From the NCBI GenBank assembly GCA_046331625.1, contig JAXLQL010000048.1, positions 1 to 38,822 of the forward strand: 38,822 nucleotides of DNA, read 5' to 3'. This DNA is from JAXLQL01 sp046331625. GTDB taxonomy: Bacteria > Acidobacteriota > Terriglobia > Bryobacterales > Bryobacteraceae. The notes under the pieces are model-generated. The model made no database searches and was not told where the DNA came from. It saw only the letters and a program-made list of their open reading frames with translations. Both the position numbers and the translations under genes were made by a program. Positions 7,452-14,791 of the stretch are shown here, piece by piece (the stretch's first letter is position 1; the number at the start of each line of letters is the position of its first letter).

Positions 7452-7920
7452 CTACAGATTCGTCAACTGCGACAATCGGCCATTCGCGTCACCCAGCGTC
7501 TCACCCGGGACCCCAAACACATCCAGCATCGTCACAAACAAATTCGCCATCGGCGTTTCATTCGGATACATGAGATGCCGCCCCGGCGACAACGCCCCCC
7601 CCGCGCGACCCGCCAGGACCGCCGGCAGATTATGATGCTCGTGCCGGTTGGGATCGCTCAGCCCGCAGCCATAGAGAATCATCGAATGATCGAGCAGCGA
7701 GCCATCGCCATCGGGCGTCGACTTCATCTTGCCCAAGAGGTAAGCGAACTGGTCGAGGTGGAATCGATTGATGCGCACACACGCGTCGATCTTCTCGGGC
7801 TCTCCGCGATGATGTGTCAACCCGTGGTGCGACTCCGAAATTCCGATCTCGCGATAGGCGCGATTACTTTGCTCGATCCCGAGCATGAACGTGGCCACGG
7901 GCGTCGAGTCGGTTTGAAAC
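7452..7920 (-). pseudogene. Truncated copy of the 3' end of the DUF1552 gene (direct repeat, left copy)
   Basis: This segment aligns without gaps to 8698-9166, with about 19 mismatches in 469 bases counted by eye (about 96% identity). It encodes the last 156 residues of the DUF1552 protein, in the same orientation and including the TAG stop (7452-7454). Homology ends abruptly after the shared GTTTGAAAC (7920 here, 9166 in the intact gene). Amino-acid changes include YLLGK for YFLGK and TPVATFMLG for TRVASFMLG. With no 5' part or start region it is non-functional. It and the intact gene flank hicBA, which suggests insertion with a long target duplication. Confidence 0.88.
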
Positions 7921-8006
7921 AACCAGGCGAGGCGTCGTCGAAGCCCTGCCCGACGAGTACATGCGCCAGCGGTGCACTCCGCTTGGCCGGACAGTCTCTC
8001 GGTGAG

Positions 8007-8252
8007 CTAACCCAAACCCAACCGCTCCAAGTCTGCGTCGGACCAGCCTGCGTCCGTGATCATCGCGCGGAGGGTTCCGAGAGGGAATGTCTGCCCGAGA
8101 CCATGGTAGGCAACCACAACTCGGCGGCCGTCTCCGTGCCTGTACATGCGATGACTTCCTCGAACTCGTTGTAGGGCGAATCCATCCCTCATCAGAGCGG
8201 CAACCAGCTCTCGCGCGGTGATGGATCGGCGGAGCACCTTAGTGGTTGACAA
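8007..8252 (-). CDS. hicA: HicA-type mRNA interferase toxin
   Basis: The 81-residue protein reads MSTTKVLRRSITARELVAAL from a TTG at 8250-8252. It has the double-stranded-RNA-binding-like HicA fold with the catalytic-histidine motif GSHRMYRHGDGRRVVVAYHG and the following PLGTLRAMITDAGW helix. HicA cleaves mRNA when released from HicB. The gene overlaps the 3' end of hicB by 14 bases in the order hicB-hicA. No frameshift is visible, so the toxin looks intact, unlike several other TA genes in the window. The first few residues are uncertain because the start is a TTG. Confidence 0.85.
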   Translation of the reverse strand: MSTTKVLRRSITARELVAALMRDGFALQRVRGSHRMYRHGDGRRVVVAYHGLGQTFPLGTLRAMITDAGWSDADLERLGLG

Positions 8253-8493
8253 GAACGGCGGGTGTCGAAATCACGATGGTTCCTTGCTGGGGATCATCGG
8301 GAATCACGTCGCCCGCTTCGATCAAGTCATCCACGTAAAGCACTGCGGCCTCGCGAAGGTTTGCCAAGGCTTCTTCGGGCGAATGTCCCCAGGTGTGACA
8401 ACCTTTCAAGGCTGGACAAAACGCGTGGTAGGCAAGCTTCCCATCTTCGAAACGGTCCTCTTGGATTACGGCGCGAAATACGTGGGATTGCAC
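8239..8493 (-). CDS. hicB: HicB-type antitoxin
   Basis: The 84-residue protein starts at GTG 8491-8493 (VQSHVFRAVIQEDRFEDG). The core YHAFCPALKGCHTWGHSPEE and ALANLREAAVLYVDDLIEAG are the partial RNase H-like HicB fold that binds HicA. There is no C-terminal DNA-binding HTH or RHH domain, so autoregulation would need another factor or would be weak. CATAAT on the minus strand (8505-8500) lies six bases before the start and could give a leaderless mRNA. The gene pair is flanked by the duplicated DUF1552 ends. Confidence 0.83.
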   Translation of the reverse strand: MQSHVFRAVIQEDRFEDGKLAYHAFCPALKGCHTWGHSPEEALANLREAAVLYVDDLIEAGDVIPDDPQQGTIVISTPAVLVNH

Positions 8494-8697
8494 GATTTTA
8501 TTATGCTACATGGACGCCACCGCTATCCGTCACCGAACCGATTCGCCCTGGCCAGGCACGTCCGGGATGAACCTCGCGGACAACTCCCGTGTGGCCCGCG
8601 AATCTGGCCGGCGAATCGGAAATCATAATCTTTGGCCGAATAGCTCGCCGTCCGTCGCGGTGTGAAGCAGTTCGAACCGGTAGAACCAGTTTCCAGG

Positions 8698-9166
8698 CTA
8701 GAGATTCGTCAACTGCGGCAACCGGCCATTCGCATCACCCAGCATCTCACCCGGGACCCCAAACACATCCAGCATCGTCACGAACAAATTCGCCATCGGT
8801 GTTTCATTCGGATACATGAGATGCCGCCCAGGCGACAACGCCCCCCCCGCGCGACCCGCCAGGACCGCCGGCAGATTATGATGCTCGTGCCGATTCGGAT
8901 CGCTCAGCCCGCAGCCATAAAGAATCATCGAATGATCGAGCAGCGAGCCATCGCCATCGGGCGTCGACTTCATCTTGCCCAAGAAGTAAGCGAACTGGTC
9001 GAGGTGGAATCGATTGATGCGCACACACGCGTCGATCTTCTCGGGCTCTCCGCGATGATGCGTCAGCCCGTGGTGCGACTCCGAAATTCCGATCTCGCGA
9101 TAGGCGCGGTTACTTTGCTCGATGCCGAGCATGAAGCTGGCCACGCGCGTCGAGTCGGTTTGAAAC
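8698..9166 (-). repeat. Right copy of the 469-bp direct repeat (inside the DUF1552 gene)
   Basis: This is the 3' third of the intact DUF1552 gene and the likely source of, or target matched by, the left copy at 7452-7920. Both copies have the same orientation, and the 777 bases between them contain hicBA. Recombination between the copies would delete hicBA cleanly and restore one intact gene. Confidence 0.88.
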
Positions 9167-10059
9167 GCCAGCAGCAGGATATCGAACATCAGCTTGGCGT
9201 GCTCGGAATATTCGCCGGGCGCCGCGGTGCCGAGTCGCGCCGCATCGGGCGGCAGTTCCACTCGCTGCTGCTCGCGCGCGGCGATGCGCTTCTCCACGTC
9301 GCGGATCGAGAACAGATACTCATCGATCTTGCGGCGATCGGTGGGTCCAAGCTCGCTCTTCAGTTTGTGGGCGTCACTCATCAAGTGGTCGAGAATGCTG
9401 CGCTCGTAGCGGCGTTGGCGCTCGCGCCGCGCTGGATCCGGATCGAGTCCGCCCGCGCCGAACAGACGCTCGAACACCGAGCGCGGATCGATCTCTGGCG
9501 GCAGCGGCGCGTTCTCCGTGCGCCAAGAGACGCTGTTCGAATAGGCGCAACTGTACCCGTTGTCGCAATTGCCGCCCTGGATGCCTTCCTCACAGCCGAT
9601 CTCGATGGATGCGAAGCGCGTCTTCGAACCGGCCTTGGCCGCGGCGATCTGATCCACGGACACACCGACGCGAATATCGCGGCCGAACGTCTTCTTCGGA
9701 TGCACGCCGGTAAGGTAGCTCGCGCCCGCGCGGCCGTGATCTCCCGGACCGTCGCCGAGTGCGCGCCCGTTGTTGTGCGTCAAGCCCGAGAACAAAATCA
9801 CGTCATCGCGGTAGGGCGCGAGCGCCTGCGTGATGCGCGGTAATGACTCGGCGGTCAGCTTCGCCACTTCGCCTGTGGTGCGCGGGGTCCACTCCTCCAT
9901 CTGCTTGCCGTTCGGCGCGTAGAGGAACGCCATGCGCACGGGCGATTTCGGTTTCGCGGCGAATGCCGGAAACATCGCGTCGAGCGCGGGCAGGCCGGCC
10001 AATGCTCCGGCGCCGCGCAGCAGGGTACGGCGAGAGAGTGACTTTCCGGTGAGGATCAT
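8698..10059 (-). CDS. DUF1552-family exported protein
   Basis: The 453-residue protein has a twin-arginine signal (SLSRRTLLRGAGALAGLPAL) and the DUF1552 pattern: RMAFLYAPNGKQMEEWTP, then LFSGLTHNNGRALGDGPGDH, HGLTHHRGEPEKI and YGCGLSDPNRHEHHNLPAVL. These proteins look like a branch of the sulfatase/phosphatase-like superfamily and occur in Planctomycetes, Verrucomicrobia and Acidobacteria next to DUF1592-type proteins. Their biochemical role is not settled. The ATG (10057-10059) overlaps the stop of the upstream DUF1592 gene by four bases (ATGA), so the two are translationally coupled. The 3' end is duplicated at 7452-7920. Confidence 0.9.
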   Translation of the reverse strand: MILTGKSLSRRTLLRGAGALAGLPALDAMFPAFAAKPKSPVRMAFLYAPNGKQMEEWTPRTTGEVAKLTAESLPRITQALAPYRDDVILFSGLTHNNGRALGDGPGDHGRAGASYLTGVHPKKTFGRDIRVGVSVDQIAAAKAGSKTRFASIEIGCEEGIQGGNCDNGYSCAYSNSVSWRTENAPLPPEIDPRSVFERLFGAGGLDPDPARRERQRRYERSILDHLMSDAHKLKSELGPTDRRKIDEYLFSIRDVEKRIAAREQQRVELPPDAARLGTAAPGEYSEHAKLMFDILLLAFQTDSTRVASFMLGIEQSNRAYREIGISESHHGLTHHRGEPEKIDACVRINRFHLDQFAYFLGKMKSTPDGDGSLLDHSMILYGCGLSDPNRHEHHNLPAVLAGRAGGALSPGRHLMYPNETPMANLFVTMLDVFGVPGEMLGDANGRLPQLTNL

Positions 10060-12431
10060 GGATTCGTGGCTCCTTCGGGACGCCGCATTTGGAACGGCGC
10101 ACTGCGGACGATTTCAAGCGCGAGTGTGGAGAAGCGATAGCCATCGCGGGTGAGCGCGTCGGCGATGCGATCGACGGCGCGGCGGTCGGCTGCTTCCACG
10201 CCACGGCCGAGCGCGTAGGTCAGCGTCTTTTCGGCGAGGTTGCGCGCGAAAGCGTCCTGCTGTTTTTTTAGCAGCTGCTTCAGCTCTTGCGGACCCGAGA
10301 AGTGCGCTCCATCAGGCATCACGCCCGCAGTGTCGAGAGCGAAGTTGCCCTCGCTGGTGCGCCAGCGTCCGGAGGCGTCGTAATTCTCGAGTCCGAAACC
10401 GATCGCGTCCATCTTCTGGTGGCAAACCGCGCAGGCGGGATTCTTTCGATGCTGCTCCATCTGTTGCCGCAGCGACATGGCCGAGCCGATTTTCGATTCG
10501 TCGAGCTGCGGCACATCGGGAGGCGGCGGAGGCGGCGGAGTTCCCAGCAGATTCTCGAGCACCCACTTGCCGCGGATCACGGGCGACGTCCGCGTGGAGT
10601 ACGAAGACACGGTGAGAATGCTCGCTTGCGACAGCAGACCGCCTCGCTGCGCGCCATCGAGCGACACGCGGCGGAACTCTTCGCCGTTGACGCCGGAGAT
10701 GCCGTAGTGGCGAGCCAGTGGTCCGTTGACGAAGGTGAAAGGCGCATCAATGAGTTCGACGAGGCTCCGGTCTTCGCGGATCACTGCTTCGAGAAACAGC
10801 GATGTCTCCTTGCGCATGTAGTCGACGAGTTCGTCGTCGACTGCGGGAAACTTCAGCGGATCGGGCTTGGAGCGATCGAGGTTGCGCAGTTGCAGCCACT
10901 GCGCAGCGAAGGTGGCGACCAGCGAGCCTGATCGCGAATCGCGCAACATGCGGCGCACCTGCGCTTCTAGCACTGCCGGTTGATGCAGACGCTTCTCCGC
11001 GGCCAGGCGGAACAGCTCCTCGTCAGGCATGGTGGCCCACAGGAAATAGGAAAGCCGCGAGGCGAGTTCGAAATCGTTGACCGCGTGCGTGGCTGTGGTG
11101 GAGTCGCGCTCCACGCGGAACAGAAAATGCGGCGACGCGAGGATCGCCTGCAACGCCACGCGGACCGCTTCTTCCACGGAGTCGCCCGCCGCGATCACGC
11201 TCTCGCCGAGCGCCGTGAGTCCCGCGAGTTCGGACTCGGCCACCGGTCTTCGATACGCCTGACGCGCCACGTTCGCGATCACTGCCCGCACGCACGAGCG
11301 TTCGTGTTCGCCGCGCACGTGTCCGCACACGAACAGTTTTCGATAGCTCTCCGGCGGCGCCGTGCTCGGGCGATACGGACCCGCGATGTCGAGATAATCG
11401 ACGAAGAGCTTGCGGCGCATGTCGCGATTGACGTTGGAGCGCGGATCGTCGAGGTCGGCGAGTTCGGGATACGACGCGCGCAGGGCATGCTCGCCCGCCT
11501 TCACGGCCGCGCGACCAATGAACTCGCCGCGATCATAGTCGAGCGTCGTGGTGCCTTCCACAACTCCTTGCACCACGGTTGCGCCGTCCACGGTCAGGAT
11601 CACCTTCCGAGGCGGAGCTTGCTTGCGCGCTTCTTCGTTGAGCGCCTGAATCTGTTCGTTCGTGAGCGCGGTTCGAGGGCCTCCACGCTTGCGTGCCTGC
11701 TCGCGCAACTTCTTGGCGCGCTCGCGGTCAGCGGGAGTGAGGTCGTCTTCGTCTTGGCCGCGGAAGTTCGCCACGCGCAGGCGGAACTCGTACTCGCCAT
11801 CCACCGGGAATCGATAGGCACCGTAGAGCGATCCGCGCATCGAATACGGCAGGTAGTTGCTGTTCGAAAGCGAGGCGCCGGCGTCGTGCGAACGCTTGGC
11901 GAGCAATCGCGTCATCACGCCGGGCTTGTCGGGATACGGTTCCCCGAAGATCGCCGCGCGAGAGAGCCGCCGGGCCGCGTTCAGATATTTCTCGGCGAGC
12001 ATCGGCGACACGGAGAGCACGTCGCCGTTGTTGTCGAAGCCGTAGCCCGAATCATCCACCGGAAAATCGCGCGACGGGCGAAACGCGATGCCGAGCAGAT
12101 CGCGCACGGTGTTGTCGTACTCGGTGCGATTCAATCGGCGCGCAGTCACGCGACCGGGATCGTTGGCCGAGATGCCGAGTTGCTTCTCGATCCACTCGAC
12201 CAGCTGCTTTGACTCCACGGCGCTCGGCGCGGGCGCACCGGGCGGAGGCATTTTGCGCGAGGCCACGCGGTCGAGCGCCTTCTCCCAAACGGCTGCGGTG
12301 GGATGCTCGAGGTCCACGTTGGCCGTGCGGCGGGCAGCGTTATGACACGACAGGCAGTAGCGGTTCAATACGGCCTGCGGCTGCGCCAGCACACACGTCG
12401 CACTCAGCCCCCAGGCGACCAGGATACGCAC
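10056..12431 (-). CDS. DUF1587/1592/1588/1585 multidomain protein with heme c-type motifs
   Basis: The 791-residue exported protein starts at GTG 12429-12431 (VRILVAWGLSATCVLAQ, signal peptide). Domain order: a cytochrome-c-like CLSCHN near residue 30; DUF1587 (RRLNRTEYDNTVRDLLGI) near 95-160; an inserted carbohydrate-binding-like beta region with GEYEFRLRVANFRG; DUF1595 (ANVARQAYRRPVAESELAGL); DUF1592 (ASRLSYFLWATMPDEELF); DUF1588 (RGGLLSQASILTVSSYSTRT, VIRGKWVLENLLG); a second CAVCHQ; and DUF1585 (LAEKTLTYALGRGVEAADRR) at the end. The two CxxCH motifs suggest covalent heme and an extracytoplasmic redox function. Such proteins have been proposed to act in polysaccharide degradation, but no reaction is proven. 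It is the second gene of a leftward three-gene operon. Confidence 0.9.
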   Translation of the reverse strand: MRILVAWGLSATCVLAQPQAVLNRYCLSCHNAARRTANVDLEHPTAAVWEKALDRVASRKMPPPGAPAPSAVESKQLVEWIEKQLGISANDPGRVTARRLNRTEYDNTVRDLLGIAFRPSRDFPVDDSGYGFDNNGDVLSVSPMLAEKYLNAARRLSRAAIFGEPYPDKPGVMTRLLAKRSHDAGASLSNSNYLPYSMRGSLYGAYRFPVDGEYEFRLRVANFRGQDEDDLTPADRERAKKLREQARKRGGPRTALTNEQIQALNEEARKQAPPRKVILTVDGATVVQGVVEGTTTLDYDRGEFIGRAAVKAGEHALRASYPELADLDDPRSNVNRDMRRKLFVDYLDIAGPYRPSTAPPESYRKLFVCGHVRGEHERSCVRAVIANVARQAYRRPVAESELAGLTALGESVIAAGDSVEEAVRVALQAILASPHFLFRVERDSTTATHAVNDFELASRLSYFLWATMPDEELFRLAAEKRLHQPAVLEAQVRRMLRDSRSGSLVATFAAQWLQLRNLDRSKPDPLKFPAVDDELVDYMRKETSLFLEAVIREDRSLVELIDAPFTFVNGPLARHYGISGVNGEEFRRVSLDGAQRGGLLSQASILTVSSYSTRTSPVIRGKWVLENLLGTPPPPPPPDVPQLDESKIGSAMSLRQQMEQHRKNPACAVCHQKMDAIGFGLENYDASGRWRTSEGNFALDTAGVMPDGAHFSGPQELKQLLKKQQDAFARNLAEKTLTYALGRGVEAADRRAVDRIADALTRDGYRFSTLALEIVRSAPFQMRRPEGATNP

Positions 12432-12456
12432 GTCTTCGAGTTTATCGCGATTCCGG

Positions 12457-13458
12457 CTACTGGAGCTTCACCAACATTACTGGATCCGGCGCCGCGCCCT
12501 TCTCGGTCTGAAACGCGCGCACGAGTTTCCGTTCCGGCACCGAAATCACGAACACCGTGTCCTTCTCTTCGGCGCTCGCGAAGGCGAGCTTGCCATCCGG
12601 CGACATCGACATCGAAATCGGATCGCCATTCACCATCAGCCGCGCGGTCTCGCGCCTCGATTCCAGGTTCGCGAAGCCGATCGCATGCTCGTGCATCAGC
12701 GCATACACCAGCGTCTTGCCATCCGGCGTCACCGCCATCCGCACCGGACCCTTGCCCGTCCGGATTTCACTGATCGCGGCTTGCCGCTCGGTGTCGATCA
12801 CGGTGATCGTGTTCGCCTCTCGGTTGGCCACGTAGAGCTCTTTGCCGTTCGGAGACAGCAAGCTGCCTTCGGGGCGGTCGCCGGTGGGGATCACCTTGAT
12901 CGCGCCCGTGGTCAGTTGCACCACCGATACGTACGCTGCGCCCGAGTTGCTCACGAACGCGTACTCGGCGCCGCCGGAGGCCACCACCGGACCGAACGAC
13001 ACCATGTGCGACGTCGCCCCGCGCGGTGCGAACGTGCGGATCACTTTGCGCCGCTCGGCGTCAATGATCACCAACTGGTCTGGCGACTCGGCGGTCACGG
13101 CGAGGTAGTTGCGGCGCGGGTCGAGCGAGATGCCGTGCGGGCGCCGGTACTTGCCGGTAGAGATCGTATCCACGCGCTTGCGCGCAGCGAGGTCCACTAC
13201 GGAAACGGTGTTGCCGCCCTTTCCCTGATTCTCGATGCGCATGGTGCCGTTGTCTGTGATGTAGGCAAATTTGCCGTCGCGCGAAAGCACCATCTCGTGC
13301 GGATGCTGGCCCACCGGGACCGTGGCCTGCAGCTTCCCATCGAGCGAGTAGTATCCGAGCGCGTTCGCACCCTTCAGCAACACCAGCAGCGTTTCCTGTT
13401 GCGCCCAAAGCGCCGCCGCCGGCAACAAGAAGAGAAGCGTTCCCACCGTTCGCATCAT
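12457..13458 (-). CDS. Secreted YVTN-type beta-propeller protein
   Basis: The 333-residue protein starts MMRTVGTLLFLLPAAALWAQ, a signal peptide; upstream in-frame starts would bury it and run into the divergent gene. The mature protein is a seven-bladed-propeller series with repeated D-G-K and V-x-V-I-D units: HEMVLSRDGKFAYITDNG, VSVVDLAARKRVDTISTG, LLSPNGKELYVANREANTIT and MSMSPDGKLAFASAEEKDTV. Surface-layer YVTN and cytochrome-d1-like propellers share this. It lies 25 bases upstream of the DUF1592 gene and probably heads the operon. It might bind a ligand or partner of the two exported enzymes; that is inference. A TATCAT (13476-13471) sits 12 bases before the start. Confidence 0.82.
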   Translation of the reverse strand: MMRTVGTLLFLLPAAALWAQQETLLVLLKGANALGYYSLDGKLQATVPVGQHPHEMVLSRDGKFAYITDNGTMRIENQGKGGNTVSVVDLAARKRVDTISTGKYRRPHGISLDPRRNYLAVTAESPDQLVIIDAERRKVIRTFAPRGATSHMVSFGPVVASGGAEYAFVSNSGAAYVSVVQLTTGAIKVIPTGDRPEGSLLSPNGKELYVANREANTITVIDTERQAAISEIRTGKGPVRMAVTPDGKTLVYALMHEHAIGFANLESRRETARLMVNGDPISMSMSPDGKLAFASAEEKDTVFVISVPERKLVRAFQTEKGAAPDPVMLVKLQ

Positions 13459-13470
13459 GGCTAATCGCTC

Positions 13471-13501
13471 ATGATAAACCATGCACGCGCCTTGGTACGA
13501 T
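13471..13501. promoter_or_regulatory. Divergent -10-like boxes between the propeller and enolase-superfamily genes
   Basis: Leftward TATCAT (13476-13471) lies 12 bases before ATG 13458. Rightward TACGAT (13496-13501) lies nine bases before ATG 13511. Only 52 bases separate the two start codons, so both promoters must be close to the genes. Neither has a clear -35. Both fit the TAnnnT pattern of extended leaderless promoters. Confidence 0.35.
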
Positions 13502-13510
13502 AACCGAGTC

Positions 13511-14749
13511 ATGAACCGCCGCTCTTTTCTCGGATCCTGCCTCGGCGCCGCGGGCGCTGCCTCGCTCGCCGATCGCGCCGACGCCGCCGGACTTCCCAAA
13601 ACCAAAATCACCCGAATCCGTTATTACAAGACTCCCACTGACGCGGCAGGCCGGCCGAACACGCGGCAGCCGCTGTTCAATCAGAGCACCAACGTCGTGA
13701 TGGTAGAAACGGACTCGGGCCTCATCGGCGTGGGCGAAGGCGGCGCGGGCGACACCATGGAACAGTGCGCCAGCCTGCTGATCGGCGAAGATCCTTTCCG
13801 CAGCGATCGGCTCTGGCAATCGATGTTCCGCGCGTACTTCTATCCGGCGGGCCGTGAGAAGACGCACGCGCTCGGCGCGCTCGACATGGCGATGTGGGAC
13901 CTGAAGGGCAAAGCGCTCGGCGTGCCCGTCTATCAGCTTCTCGGCGGCCAATCACGCGACTACGTGGAATGCTACTCCACCGGCTTCCCCGCGCAAGGTT
14001 CGCCCAAGGAAGTGGCGCGCGCGTGCATCGAAGCGGGATTCCGCGCGTATCGGATCTCCACTGACAGCCGCGGACCCACGGTCGATCGCTTCGACAACGT
14101 GCAGCGCGTCTACGAGCTCGCCAAGCAGGTTCGCGAAGGCGTGGGCAAAGACGGCGCCTGGGCCATCGACTTCCACACCGAGCTCGACATGCCCGACGCG
14201 GTTGCGCTCGCCAACATGATCGAGCCGCTCCGCCCCTACTTCGTGGAGGATCTCGTGCGCAGCGAGAATCCGGGCGTCTATCGCACGCTGCGGCATCAGG
14301 TGAAAGTGCCCATCGCGGTGGGCGAGCAGTTCGGACCCAAGTGGGAATGGAACGAGCTGATCGAACCGCACCTGATCGACTATGCGCGCGTCACCATTCC
14401 CAACGTGGGTGGCATCACCGAATTCCAAAAGATCGCCGCGATGTGCGAGACCCACTACGTGGGCATCGTGCCGCACTTCACTGGACCGATTTCGGAAGCG
14501 GCAATGGTCCATTGCTGTACGGCATTTCCGGGTCCCGCGTTGATGGAACTCGTCATGGGCGGTACACGGCAGTGGCCGTATCTGAAGCAAGGCTACGACT
14601 TCAAGAACGGAAAGCTTTGGCCCAACGAGCGGCCGGGTCTCGGCGTGGAAGTGGACACGGCGAAGCTGCAGCAAATCGGCGACTACAAGGATCACTACAT
14701 CCTCACGCCGATGTTGAAGCGGCCCGACGGATCCTACACGAACTGGTAA
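13511..14749 (+). CDS. Tat-exported enolase-superfamily enzyme (mannonate/galactonate dehydratase type)
   Basis: The 412-residue protein begins MNRRSFLGSCLGAAGAASLA, a twin-arginine signal. ATG 13511 is preferred over 13481 because it places this signal at the N-terminus. The barrel has the three metal ligands Asp220 (DFHTEL), Glu246 (FVEDLV) and Glu272 (VGEQFG), each 26 residues apart, plus His222 and His322 (PHFTGP). That layout matches sugar-acid dehydratases of the mannonate/galactonate dehydratase kind as I recall it. A classic KxK base motif is missing (FRAYRISTDS instead). The likely reaction is Mg-dependent dehydration of a hexonic acid, but the substrate is unassigned. Export is odd for a catabolic enzyme, although Tat-tagged members are frequent in acidobacteria and planctomycetes. 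Confidence 0.82.
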   Translation: MNRRSFLGSCLGAAGAASLADRADAAGLPKTKITRIRYYKTPTDAAGRPNTRQPLFNQSTNVVMVETDSGLIGVGEGGAGDTMEQCASLLIGEDPFRSDRLWQSMFRAYFYPAGREKTHALGALDMAMWDLKGKALGVPVYQLLGGQSRDYVECYSTGFPAQGSPKEVARACIEAGFRAYRISTDSRGPTVDRFDNVQRVYELAKQVREGVGKDGAWAIDFHTELDMPDAVALANMIEPLRPYFVEDLVRSENPGVYRTLRHQVKVPIAVGEQFGPKWEWNELIEPHLIDYARVTIPNVGGITEFQKIAAMCETHYVGIVPHFTGPISEAAMVHCCTAFPGPALMELVMGGTRQWPYLKQGYDFKNGKLWPNERPGLGVEVDTAKLQQIGDYKDHYILTPMLKRPDGSYTNW

Positions 14750-14791
14750 GACCCGTCGAGCCGATTCGGCGCGTCCATTCGCCGAAACCGT

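Noticed and set aside
8662..12212. Two long rightward frames (about 390 and 410 codons) opposite the DUF1552 and DUF1592 genes
   Set aside because: Antisense shadows; the minus-strand proteins have signal peptides and complete domain series.
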